64,000 bases of DNA from Bacteroidales bacterium (GTDB lineage Bacteria; Bacteroidota; Bacteroidia; Bacteroidales; UBA932), in the NCBI GenBank assembly GCA_017429205.1, contig JAFRPH010000029.1, forward strand, positions 7,155 through 71,154. Direction: 5' to 3'. Numbering within the stretch: position 1 is the stretch's first letter; each line of letters begins with the position of its first letter. The position numbers and the translations under genes were made by a program. The notes beneath the pieces are model-generated. The model was given only the letters and a program-made list of their open reading frames with translations. It did not search any database and was not told the origin of the DNA. Shown piece after piece: positions 32,888 to 40,947 of the stretch.

Positions 32888-34450
32888 TTATTTGCGGGGG
32901 AGATAACTGTGGTGGCGCTGGTGGACCTTGCGGATGGTTCCGTCCTCATTGTAATAGAGCCGGTCCACGCAGATGGAGCGGAGATTGCCCATCTGGGAGA
33001 GCTGGCAGCCGTGGTAGAACAGGTACCATTGGCCCTTGAACTCCACGATGCTGCCGTGGGAGGTGTCGCAGTCGGTCGCGTCCAGGAATATGCCCTTGTA
33101 CTCCCAGGGGCCCAGCGGGCTGTCGGACATCGCATAATGCATCCGGTTGTACTGCTTGCCGTTCGCGTCGATATAGTTGTCCGGATAGGACAGGTAGTAC
33201 TTGCCGTTGTATTTGTGGACCCAGGTGCCCTCGTGGAAGTCCACGAGGCCTTCCATCGGCTGGGGCTTGGAAGCGAGCTGCGTCATGTTCTTCTTCAGGC
33301 GGGCGCCGTAGCATTCGCCGCCCCCGCCATTGTAAATATACGCTTTTCCGTCGTCATCGACAAAGACGCACGGGTCGATGTGCGAGGTCATTCCTTTGAT
33401 GTAACCGCCCACCTGGAAGTCCGAAGCGGGCTTGTCGGAGGTGGCGACCCCGATCTTCCAGGTGGAACCGGTATGCGTCCCGGACGGGTGCGGGAAGTAG
33501 AAATAGTACTTGCCGTTGCGGTAGGCGGCGTCCGGCGCCCACATGAAGCCGCCTTCCTTGCGACCCCAGGGCACGTCGTCCGCCCGCAGGATCTCACCGT
33601 GGTCGGTCCAATGGATCATGTCGTCCGTGGAGAACACATGGTACTGGTCCATCAGGTCGCAGCCCCGCGGCGGGTCGATGTCGTGGGAGGCGTACACATA
33701 CAGGCGGCCGTCGGCCCAGACGTGGGCGGAAGGGTCGGCCATGTACAGATGCGTGATGAAGGGATTGTCCGCCATCCCGTCGATGGTCATGAACTCCGCC
33801 GGCTTCTCCGGGTAGGCCTTCAGGTACCAGGCCACCTTCTCCGCAAGGAGGCGGGCGCCGGCCGTGTCGGGATGGATGCCGTCGCCGACGAGCGTCTGCG
33901 GGGCGTCCTGCAGGACCGGATACAGGTCCAGGACCTCCGCGCCGGTGCGCTTCGCCGCCTCGTACAAGGCGGGACACACCTGCTCCTGCGACACCTTGTC
34001 GGAGATGCCGTAGGAACCGCGGGAGAACCAGGTGGGCGTGACCAGAACGACGCGGGGATGCGTCGGCAGGGACTGGAAGATCCGCACCAGGCTCTCGGCG
34101 TCGTCCGCGAACTCCTTGTCGATGAACACCGCATTCTGTGGCTTGCTGTCGTTGCCGCCGAGGTCGATGAAGACGATGTCCGGGCGGCTGGCGAGGGCTT
34201 CGCCCAGCCGGCCTTTCGTCCAATAGGGGAAGTCGCCGTGGCGGAGCATCGTGCAGGCGCTCACGCCGTAATTCTCGATGTGCCAGGCGTCTCCGAGCAG
34301 GACCTGCGCCTGGGCGGGATAGGATTCCGCGGCCGGGCGGGCCGTGCCGGCGCCCTCGGTGATGCTGGCGCCCACGAAAGTCACCCGCACCTGGGCCTGG
34401 AGGGCCAGGGCGGCGGCGAGGGCAAGCAGGGTCAGGGTCAATCGTTTCAT
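32888..34450 (-). CDS. Bifunctional SGNH esterase - GH43 glycosidase
   Basis: The 520-residue exported protein (MKRLTLTLLALAAALALQAQ) joins an SGNH hydrolase (about 20-215) to a GH43 propeller (about 225-520). The esterase half shows VGASITEG (Ser near 28), DLGGNDS and DGIHPDTAG (Asp-His). The GH43 half shows MADPSAHVW, HIDPCVFVDDDG and DFHEGTWV for the Asp-Asp-Glu triad. The combination would remove an acyl group and a xylose or arabinose side chain together. The GH43 half closely resembles the stand-alone GH43 at 17989-18975, which suggests duplication and fusion. It lies seven bases after GH2 in the same operon. Confidence 0.88.
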   Translation of the reverse strand: MKRLTLTLLALAAALALQAQVRVTFVGASITEGAGTARPAAESYPAQAQVLLGDAWHIENYGVSACTMLRHGDFPYWTKGRLGEALASRPDIVFIDLGGNDSKPQNAVFIDKEFADDAESLVRIFQSLPTHPRVVLVTPTWFSRGSYGISDKVSQEQVCPALYEAAKRTGAEVLDLYPVLQDAPQTLVGDGIHPDTAGARLLAEKVAWYLKAYPEKPAEFMTIDGMADNPFITHLYMADPSAHVWADGRLYVYASHDIDPPRGCDLMDQYHVFSTDDMIHWTDHGEILRADDVPWGRKEGGFMWAPDAAYRNGKYYFYFPHPSGTHTGSTWKIGVATSDKPASDFQVGGYIKGMTSHIDPCVFVDDDGKAYIYNGGGGECYGARLKKNMTQLASKPQPMEGLVDFHEGTWVHKYNGKYYLSYPDNYIDANGKQYNRMHYAMSDSPLGPWEYKGIFLDATDCDTSHGSIVEFKGQWYLFYHGCQLSQMGNLRSICVDRLYYNEDGTIRKVHQRHHSYLPRK

Positions 34451-34457
34451 AGGCGGT

Positions 34458-37202
34458 CTAATTGACGGGTCGGGTCAGGATGCCGGGCTGGTAGATGCCG
34501 TCGTCGAACCGGCCGAAGTCCGCCGGGGCGACGTCGGTGCAGGGTATACCGGCGTTCAGCAGCAGTTTATGCAGGGTGTTCCATCCTTTTTCGGAGGACA
34601 GGAAGTCGTCCAGGGTGCTCACATAGCGGTTCCCGTTCTTCACGAAGACCGGGAGCGGCGCCGTGCACTCGTATTCGCTGCGCAGCAGGGAGGCGGTTTT
34701 CATCTCCTCCGCCCGCTTGTTCCAGCGGCGCCAGTCGGTCCGGCACGCCTCCACGAGCACTTCTCCCTCCTCCACGAACGGGCCGGAGAGGGTATATTTC
34801 GCGGCATCCTGCCGCTGCACTTCGCAGAAATAGAAATCGGCATTGGTCAAGCCCCGCGTCCAGGAACGCTGCGCGGGCAGGAAAGAGGAACGGCGGAGCG
34901 GGGTGAGGACGATGTCCAGGCCGTACGCGGCGGCGGTTTCCGGGGTCACGCCCCAGTACCAGACATCGGAGCCGTCAGCGGGCGGGAGCGCGCCGGAAGC
35001 GGCGTCCACAACGGACAGCGTCCGTCCTTTCGGCTTGTCCGACAGGACGACGCCCTGCGAGCGCAGAATCCGCCCCGCACGCCCGTCCGGAGCCCCGTAC
35101 AATACCACACTCTGATAGGGCTCCGGAACAGCGTTATCAACCAACTTAACCTTATGATTTGCCTTGTCTTGTTCTTCCCAGCGGCACCAGGCGGCGCCTT
35201 CGGGGGCGTTCGCCGCCCGCATCGCGTCGTACAGCGGCCACGGGTCCCACATCGGGAGGGCCGGGTCGTAGCCAGGGTTGAAGGTGGTCCCGTAGGGGCC
35301 CAGCCGCTCCGGCTGGACGCCCGGGACCCCTTCCTCGTACGGGCCGAAGAAGATGCCGTCCTCCAGCGTAGGGGCCGTGGTGAGGTCCTTCTTCCCCAGC
35401 GGAAGGGGTTTCAGGGCGTACCACGCCATATTGAAGACCGTGCTGTAGGAGGCGCCGGCCTCCCGCATGGACTTGATCAGGTGATAGCACTCGTAGGCGA
35501 GGCCTTCCATCCGCCCTTCGGCGGACTCGTAGGCCCGGTCGCCATTGTATCGGGACACTTCCTCCGGCGTGCCGTAATAGGCCATGCTGTGCTCGCCCAC
35601 GCCCCAGGGCTTGCCGATGGCTTTCCATTCGCGCATCGACCCGGCGTCGCCATAGTGGCCCACAGTCACCGGCAGGATGCCGGAGCCGTCCTCCTCCCCG
35701 TCGGAGGAGATCCAGGGCCGGGACGGGTCGTTCTCCCGGACGATGGCCGTCCAGTCGCGCCAGGCCTGCTCCTGGAGCGGCATCAGGTCCGGCCGGTGAT
35801 GGACGTGCAGGATGACGGGCTTGTTCTCGTTGGACACGCTCCAGCCGAAGACGGAGGCGTGGTTCCGGTCGCGGAGCACCATCCGGCGGAGGTGGTCCTT
35901 GGAGTGCTCCCAGAACTGCGGGTTCTCCAGGGCGGGACCACCGTCGCTGGCCCAGTTCGCCGTCTCCGCCAGGACGCAGATGCCCATCTCGTCGGCCAGG
36001 TCCAGGTAGAAGCGGGGGTAGACCTGCGCATGGGGCCGGACGGCGTTGCCGTTCATGCCCTTGATGGCCATGTACCAGGCCCACGCATAGCGGCGAGTGA
36101 GCTGCGGGATGCCCATGAAATGCCAGGAATCGCCCCGGAGCGGATACGGCTCCCCGTTCAGGCACAACATGCCGTCCTTCAGAGTCCATTCCCGCCAGCC
36201 GAAGCGTTCGTATTTGTTGTCGATGGTCTTTCTCCCCTGCGTCAGCGAGAGCTGGAGGGCGTACAGGTCGGGATGCTCCGGGGTCCAGGTCTTGAGGTCC
36301 GCCGGGATGCGGAGGGTTTGCGTCAGGGTGTCCCCGGCGGGAACTGAGAGCTTCACCGCCGGGACATCCAGCGCCTTCTCGCCCAGTTCCCACGCTGGTA
36401 CGGGGGCCTCCTGCACCGTTTTACCAGAACGGTTCAACCAACCATCAACCCGGCCCGCGAGTTGGACGGCAGCTTTCCGGGCGCCGTCATTCCGTAATCG
36501 GACCTTGATTTCCAGGAGACCCTCCGATACCAGGGGGTGGATATATACGTCGTCGATGCGCACCGCCGGGCGGCGCTGGAGGTACACGTCCTGCCAGATG
36601 CCGTCGATGTAGTACCCCCACATCGACCCGGCCGGGACGATCCGGCGGCCGACGCCGGAATGGTCCTCGAACAGCTTCTGGGACTGGACGAACACGCGGA
36701 TGTCGGCCTCCTCCCCGGGACGGACGACATCGGTGACATCGGCCTCGAACGGGAGGAAAAGGTCGAAGTTTTCCGCGACTTGCTCGCCGTTCACGAACAC
36801 CTGCGCCTTGCCGGCGACGGCCTCGAAGTGCAGGAAGATCCGGTCGCCGGCCCAGTCGGCCGGAACCCGGACCGTCCGCTGCATCCAGGCCTCGCGGACG
36901 CTGTTCCAAGCGGCCGGATAGGACGGGAAGTCGCGGTGGTCGGGCCCTTCCAGGTCGTTCCAGGCGAAGCCGTTCACGTTCCACGGAGAAGGGATCTTGA
37001 TGCGAACCGCATCCCAGTTCCCCCGGTCCTCCGCCCCGGCCTGGAACTGCCAGGAGCCGTTGAGGCAGATCTCGTCCCGGTAGGGCTTCTCCAGGCGGTT
37101 CGTCAGCCCCTCGGAGGGGGCGAAGCGACCCGGGAACCGGACGCCGGCCCCGAGGAGGGCGGCGTGGAGTCCGACGAGGAGAAGCAGGAGGGTCCGTTTC
37201 AT
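34458..37202 (-). CDS. GH2-family exo-glycosidase
   Basis: This 914-residue exported enzyme (MKRTLLLLLVGLHAALLGAG) has the GH2 order: jelly-roll (LNGSWQFQAGAEDRGNWD, RIFLHFEAVAGKAQVFVNGE), an Ig-like domain and a TIM barrel. The acid/base Glu is in WSVSNENKP (near 459) and the nucleophile Glu in GVGEHSMAYYG (near 537). A C-terminal extension of about 300 residues has no function I recognise. GH2 covers beta-galactosidases, beta-mannosidases and beta-glucuronidases; the type here is not clear. ATG 37202 is preferred to an upstream TTG at 37223 because it starts the signal peptide. It heads the GH2-GH43-GH92-GH31 operon behind a phased-TTAA promoter. Confidence 0.87.
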   Translation of the reverse strand: MKRTLLLLLVGLHAALLGAGVRFPGRFAPSEGLTNRLEKPYRDEICLNGSWQFQAGAEDRGNWDAVRIKIPSPWNVNGFAWNDLEGPDHRDFPSYPAAWNSVREAWMQRTVRVPADWAGDRIFLHFEAVAGKAQVFVNGEQVAENFDLFLPFEADVTDVVRPGEEADIRVFVQSQKLFEDHSGVGRRIVPAGSMWGYYIDGIWQDVYLQRRPAVRIDDVYIHPLVSEGLLEIKVRLRNDGARKAAVQLAGRVDGWLNRSGKTVQEAPVPAWELGEKALDVPAVKLSVPAGDTLTQTLRIPADLKTWTPEHPDLYALQLSLTQGRKTIDNKYERFGWREWTLKDGMLCLNGEPYPLRGDSWHFMGIPQLTRRYAWAWYMAIKGMNGNAVRPHAQVYPRFYLDLADEMGICVLAETANWASDGGPALENPQFWEHSKDHLRRMVLRDRNHASVFGWSVSNENKPVILHVHHRPDLMPLQEQAWRDWTAIVRENDPSRPWISSDGEEDGSGILPVTVGHYGDAGSMREWKAIGKPWGVGEHSMAYYGTPEEVSRYNGDRAYESAEGRMEGLAYECYHLIKSMREAGASYSTVFNMAWYALKPLPLGKKDLTTAPTLEDGIFFGPYEEGVPGVQPERLGPYGTTFNPGYDPALPMWDPWPLYDAMRAANAPEGAAWCRWEEQDKANHKVKLVDNAVPEPYQSVVLYGAPDGRAGRILRSQGVVLSDKPKGRTLSVVDAASGALPPADGSDVWYWGVTPETAAAYGLDIVLTPLRRSSFLPAQRSWTRGLTNADFYFCEVQRQDAAKYTLSGPFVEEGEVLVEACRTDWRRWNKRAEEMKTASLLRSEYECTAPLPVFVKNGNRYVSTLDDFLSSEKGWNTLHKLLLNAGIPCTDVAPADFGRFDDGIYQPGILTRPVN

Positions 37203-37220
37203 GGCGCGCGTTTTTTTGTT

Positions 37221-37228
37221 CAAAATTA
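37221..37228 (-). promoter_or_regulatory. -7 box of the GH2 operon
   Basis: TAATTTTG on the minus strand, 18 bases before the GH2 ATG; 23 bases separate it from the first TTAA of the array and no -33 TTG is present. Confidence 0.55.
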
Positions 37229-37251
37229 CCGCGCGCGCCTTTATTCCTTCT

Positions 37252-37287
37252 TTAATGCGCGATTAACCGACCTTAAAAAAGACTTAA
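37252..37287. promoter_or_regulatory. Phased TTAA array upstream of the GH2 operon
   Basis: TTAA at 37252, 37263, 37273 and 37284 (steps 11, 10, 11), with a degenerate TTAT at 37241 filling the next step toward the -7 box. It lies between the divergent GH2 gene and a small lipoprotein gene. Confidence 0.6.
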
Positions 37288-37370
37288 AAACAAGTTATGC
37301 CGCTTTCCACGCCCATTTTTACGCCGAGGGAACGCTTTTTGCAGACCTTCCGTCGCTAAAAAACTGTACT

Positions 37371-37745
37371 ATGATCAAGAAAATCATCTACCTGGCCCTC
37401 GCCGCCCTCCTCATGACGGCTTGCGCCTTCTCCCTCCCCGGCAAGTTCACCCAGCTGGCCGACAAGGTGGCCGCCAAGGGCGCCGACTACACCCCCGCCC
37501 AGTGGGAAAAAGCCAACGCCCAGTTCGAGCAGCTCGTCAACCAGTATGTGGACAAGTACGACAAGCTTTCCAACGAGGACAAGAAAGAAATCAACGCCGC
37601 CATCGGCAAGTACACGGCTACCGCCCTCAAGTGCGGCGTCGCCGACGGTCTGAAGCAGATCAACTCCCTCCTCAACAAGGTTCCCAGCGCCATCGACACG
37701 GCCTCTGAAGGAGTGAAAGGCTTCTTCGAGGAGCTGGGACTCTAG
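37371..37745 (+). CDS. Small helical lipoprotein
   Basis: This 124-residue protein starts MIKKIIYLALAALLMTACAF, a lipoprotein signal with Cys near 18. The rest is predicted helical and charged (YTPAQWEKANAQFEQLVNQY, LSNEDKKEINAAIGKYTATA). It resembles small Bacteroidota lipoproteins of the DUF6565 type, which have no known function. I see no catalytic motif. It is a single-gene transcript: a strong terminator follows at 37765-37794. A clear promoter box is not visible upstream, but the phased TTAA array at 37252-37287 could also act in this direction. Confidence 0.75.
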   Translation: MIKKIIYLALAALLMTACAFSLPGKFTQLADKVAAKGADYTPAQWEKANAQFEQLVNQYVDKYDKLSNEDKKEINAAIGKYTATALKCGVADGLKQINSLLNKVPSAIDTASEGVKGFFEELGL

Positions 37746-37764
37746 CTCCCGCCCGTTTCACAAG

Positions 37765-37794
37765 AAACCGCCCCTCCGATCGGGCGGTTTTTTT
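37765..37794 (+). terminator. Intrinsic terminator after the small lipoprotein
   Basis: AAACCGCCC (37765-37773) pairs with GGGCGGTTT (37782-37790) around an 8-nt loop, followed by TTTT. Confidence 0.9.
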
Positions 37795-37795
37795 G

Positions 37796-37826
37796 TTGCC
37801 ACGGCAGGAAATAATCCGTATCTTTG
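37796..37826 (+). promoter_or_regulatory. Promoter of the membrane-anchored unknown gene
   Basis: TTG (37796-37798), 20 bases, TATCTTTG (37819-37826); the ATG at 37852 is 25 bases further on. Confidence 0.65.
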
Positions 37827-37851
37827 ACGGACAATCATTTCCCTGTCAATC

Positions 37852-38586
37852 ATGACCATCGCGCTCATACTCATCGTCGCCGCCGTGGCCCTCTTCCTGA
37901 TCTTCCGCGACGACCACGACCGCTCCTACACCCGGAACGAGCCCAAATCCGGCCGGGAGAACGGCCAGAAATCGGTCTATCAGAAATCGGCGAAGCCCCG
38001 TCGGAACGCACCCGCGCCCCAGAAACCCGTCCAGACGCCGCCCCCGGCTCCGGCCATGGGCCCCCGGACCATCGTCCCGGAAGAGAAGCAGTACCGTCCT
38101 CAGAAATTGGACGAACGGTTCAAGCCCGGCGAGCCGCAGCCGAAATATGCATCGGCTCCGCCGCGCATGACCAAGAACGACGTCCACCCCTCGGCATTTG
38201 CCTATGGCGCGGAAAAGGCCCTGGATTTCAGTTATTTGGACGAGCTCGACTATGACCCGAACCTGCCGGAAAAGACGATGAGCTCCTTCATCGCCGGCCT
38301 GCAAGGCTACTGCACCCGGGAGAACCTGGGCGGCGTAATCGGCTATATTATGGTGGATCCGGTGACGAGCGCATTGGAAGTCCACGACACCAACGACGGC
38401 CTGATGGGCTACTTGCCGATGAAGGACCGGGCGGCCTACAACACCTTCAACCCGGGCCACGTCCTCTGCCCCTTCGCCGGCCACATCGGCCTCAGCACCA
38501 CCGGCCGCTACTACGCCGACATCCGCATCGTCCTCCCCTCCTCCCGCGCCTTCGTCGAAGACTCCCTCCGCGGCTTCCTGGGATAG
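37852..38586 (+). CDS. Unknown membrane-anchored protein with a Pro/Lys-rich linker
   Basis: The 244-residue protein begins with one TM helix (MTIALILIVAAVALFLIF) and then a charged linker rich in Pro, Lys and Gln (about 20-105; APAPQKPVQTPPPAPAMG). A compact C-terminal domain of about 130 residues follows (YIMVDPVTSALEVHDTNDG, LMGYLPMKDRAAYNTFNPGH, GRYYADIRIVLPSSRAF). The tail has a vague resemblance to HIRAN-like small beta-barrels, but I would not assign it. It is transcribed alone from its own promoter, and ends two bases before the convergent MocA-type gene. The G+C content and codon use match the neighbours. Confidence 0.75.
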   Translation: MTIALILIVAAVALFLIFRDDHDRSYTRNEPKSGRENGQKSVYQKSAKPRRNAPAPQKPVQTPPPAPAMGPRTIVPEEKQYRPQKLDERFKPGEPQPKYASAPPRMTKNDVHPSAFAYGAEKALDFSYLDELDYDPNLPEKTMSSFIAGLQGYCTRENLGGVIGYIMVDPVTSALEVHDTNDGLMGYLPMKDRAAYNTFNPGHVLCPFAGHIGLSTTGRYYADIRIVLPSSRAFVEDSLRGFLG

Positions 38587-38587
38587 G

Positions 38588-39871
38588 TTACCAGACGATC
38601 TCCCCGGGGATGTCCACGCGGGAGGCGAGGTGGGTGGCGCGGTCGCCGAGGAGGGCGAGGAGGGTGGACCAGTAGGCTTCTTCCACGATGCCGGCGGGCT
38701 GGGCGCCGGAGATGACGGCGAGGCAGAAGGCGTGGATCAGTTCCACGGAGCCGTCGCCGGAAGCGCCCACGGAGCTCGCGCCGTCATTGACCGTCACGTT
38801 TTCCGCGAAGCGTACGCCTGCATCCTTCGAGGCCTCTTCCGTGGCCCAGGAGGTGCCGGCGAAGGCGGCGTTGGAGAGGATGCCCTGCTCGATCTGGTCC
38901 AGGAGCTGGCGGATGCCGGAGCGCGGCCGGGGCGTCTCGCTGTACATCACGCCGCGGACCAGGTCGATGGTCCCTTCGCTGCCGAGAATCTGTTCGCCCA
39001 TCCCGAAATGCTTGTTCGAGATGATGGACTCGAAGGTCATGTGCACCCCGTTCGGATACTGGTAGATGGCGGCGACGTTGTCGAAGACTTCGCGGCCGTC
39101 TTTCCAGAACTGGATGCTGCCCGTACCGGTGACGAAGGAGGGCTGGACCCCGCCCATCGCCCAGGATCCGTTCTGGAGCTGGTGGCAGGCCAGTTCGGTC
39201 ATCAGGCCGCGGGAGTATTCGTCGTAGAGGCGCCAGTTGATGCGGCGCTCGAACTCCGGCGAGGGCACTTCCCGCCGCCAGTCGTTGTTGCGGTACCAGT
39301 AGTTGCGGATGCCCACGACCTGGCCGATGGCCCCGTTGTGGACCAGTTCCATCGCCTGCACATACTTCGGGTCGTAGAGCCGCTGCTGGCCGACCATCAA
39401 GACGCGGTTTCCCTCCTTCCAGGCGCGGTACATCGCGCTGAGCTGCTCGGGGGTATGGGCCATCGCCTTCTCGCAGAAAGTGTGCTTCCCGGCGGCGAGG
39501 GCGTCGATGGTCATCTGCGCGTGCATCGACAGCGGCGTGCAGATGATGACCCCGTCCACCTCCTTGTCTTCCAAGAGTTTCCGGTAATCCGTATACCTTT
39601 TGGCCGACGGGCAGAGGGCCGAGGCGGCGTCCAGGTGCGGCGGGAAGTCGTCGCACAGGGCGACGATCTGCGCCGCCGGGTCCTGCAGCAGGTTCACCAG
39701 ATGGAACTGGCCCCGGGAGCCGGTGCCGATGATGCCCAGACGGGCCTTCTCCCCCGCCGCCTCCCGCTGCCGCTCGCTCGAGCAGGCGGACAGCCAGGGG
39801 AACAGGGCCAGCGTGGCCCCGCCGAAGGCGAGGCTGGACAGGAAGTCCTTGCGTGTCATTTTCTCACTCAT
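38588..39871 (-). CDS. Exported Gfo/Idh/MocA-family oxidoreductase (lipoprotein-type)
   Basis: This 427-residue protein starts MSEKMTRKDFLSSLAFGGATL with a twin-arginine-like TRKDFL motif and ends its leader at LSACSS, a lipobox. The Rossmann motif is LGIIGTGSRGQ, followed by VDGVIICTP and the family signature CEKAMAHT (the EKP-type lysine region, here EKA). Gfo/Idh/MocA enzymes oxidise or reduce sugars with NAD(P), often at C3. The change of the usual EKP to EKA is worth noting. I chose ATG 39871 because it overlaps the ApbE stop (ATGA) and gives the leader; the frame is open far upstream. It ends the redox operon that starts at 43724. Confidence 0.85.
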   Translation of the reverse strand: MSEKMTRKDFLSSLAFGGATLALFPWLSACSSERQREAAGEKARLGIIGTGSRGQFHLVNLLQDPAAQIVALCDDFPPHLDAASALCPSAKRYTDYRKLLEDKEVDGVIICTPLSMHAQMTIDALAAGKHTFCEKAMAHTPEQLSAMYRAWKEGNRVLMVGQQRLYDPKYVQAMELVHNGAIGQVVGIRNYWYRNNDWRREVPSPEFERRINWRLYDEYSRGLMTELACHQLQNGSWAMGGVQPSFVTGTGSIQFWKDGREVFDNVAAIYQYPNGVHMTFESIISNKHFGMGEQILGSEGTIDLVRGVMYSETPRPRSGIRQLLDQIEQGILSNAAFAGTSWATEEASKDAGVRFAENVTVNDGASSVGASGDGSVELIHAFCLAVISGAQPAGIVEEAYWSTLLALLGDRATHLASRVDIPGEIVW

Positions 39872-40719
39872 AGTGTCAATGTCAGGGCCCGCCCGTCGGT
39901 GAGGCACCGGACCTCGGAGGCCCGGTAGCCGTCGAAGGCGGCCAGGATGTCGCCGCGCCGCTCGGCCGGAGCGACCCAGAGGGCCGTCGACAGGACTTCC
40001 GTCACCATCGCGGAAGGGCCCGTCACGGCGACCAGGCCTTCCTTCTCCAGCGTGTTGCCCGTTGCAGGGTCGATGATATGTCCCCGTCCGTGGGGATCCT
40101 TGCCGGACACGGACAAGGCCTCCCCTTCCAGCTGGAAGGTGTGGGCCGTCCGGTCCGCGTAATAGCTGTGGGCCACCGCCACCGGCCAGGGCGCCCCCAA
40201 TGGATGCTTGCCGACGGCCGCGACGGAACTGCCCCCGAAGGAGATCAGGGCGCTCTCCGCCCGGGCGGAAACCAGCCGCACGGCCTGCTCCAGCACGAAC
40301 CCCTTCGCGAATCCGCCGAGGTCCAGCCGCATCCCCGGCCGGGAGAACCGGACGGTATGGGCCGATGCGTCCAGCAGGACGGCGCGCTCCCCCACCCGCG
40401 ACCCCGCGGCGATGTCGAAATACCCGGAAGTCGCCTTCCGGAACGTCTCGCACAGCTGCAGGATCATAAACAGTTCCTCGTCCACCTCCACGGCCTCTCC
40501 GGCCGCTTTCCGGTTCACTTCCGCCAGCGCGCTGCCGGGGAGGAACCGGTTATACCGCCGGTCCGCCTCCCGCACGCGCTCCCATACGGATTCCACCAGC
40601 GCCCGCGCCTCGTCCTCCGGCAGGAACGGCAGCAGGATCTCGCACCGGGTGTGCATCGCATCCAGCCGCGAATAGGCCGTCGGAACGGACGGATTGCGGG
40701 TGCTGTATAAAAACTCCAC
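39868..40719 (-). CDS. apbE: FAD:protein FMN transferase
   Basis: The 283-residue protein matches ApbE, which attaches FMN from FAD to Thr/Ser of target proteins outside the cytoplasm. Motifs are SRLDAMHTRCEI, MRLDLGGFAKGFVLE, GHIIDPATG and TGPSAMVTEVLSTALWV. No signal peptide is visible with this start. The start is GTG at 40719, directly after the stop of the small membrane protein; the next ATG (residue 22) would cut into the conserved beginning. Standing between two exported MocA-type oxidoreductases, it suggests that electrons from sugar oxidation are passed to a flavinylated envelope protein. No flavinylation target motif is evident in the operon, so the target is unknown. Confidence 0.88.
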   Translation of the reverse strand: MEFLYSTRNPSVPTAYSRLDAMHTRCEILLPFLPEDEARALVESVWERVREADRRYNRFLPGSALAEVNRKAAGEAVEVDEELFMILQLCETFRKATSGYFDIAAGSRVGERAVLLDASAHTVRFSRPGMRLDLGGFAKGFVLEQAVRLVSARAESALISFGGSSVAAVGKHPLGAPWPVAVAHSYYADRTAHTFQLEGEALSVSGKDPHGRGHIIDPATGNTLEKEGLVAVTGPSAMVTEVLSTALWVAPAERRGDILAAFDGYRASEVRCLTDGRALTLTL

Positions 40720-40947
40720 CTATTTCTTCTTTCGGAACAGCCAGACAATCAGCCGGATGGCCGTCCAGATCACATAGAACCCCAGCGCGATCACCACCGT
40801 GTAGCCGATCTGCGTGAACACCTCGTAGAACGGCGTATGGTAGTAGATGATGCAGCCGATGTTCAGGAGGACGGCGAGCAGCAGGCACACGCCCGCCGTC
40901 TTGAGTTCGACCAGCTTGCGATGCGCCGTGATCAGGGTGTCTTTCAT
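40720..40947 (-). CDS. Small two-helix membrane protein
   Basis: This 75-residue protein has two hydrophobic helices ([19 protein letters not shown] and [21 protein letters not shown]) and basic ends (RKKK). It overlaps the DUF1080 stop by four bases and abuts the ApbE start. I do not recognise the family. Its position suggests a membrane partner of the ApbE or oxidoreductase proteins, but nothing in it shows a cofactor site. Confidence 0.8.
   Translation of the reverse strand: MKDTLITAHRKLVELKTAGVCLLLAVLLNIGCIIYYHTPFYEVFTQIGYTVVIALGFYVIWTAIRLIVWLFRKKK

Noticed and set aside
34344..36347. Long + strand frames across the GH2 gene
   Set aside because: Shadow of GH2; the catalytic motifs are all on the minus strand.
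37201..37240. GCGCGC tracts as Z-DNA or a special regulatory signal
   Set aside because: Short runs like these are common at this G+C content; no regular pattern beyond composition.
40720..40947. The two-helix protein as the flavinylation target of ApbE
   Set aside because: It has no DxxSGAT-type motif in a suitable position.
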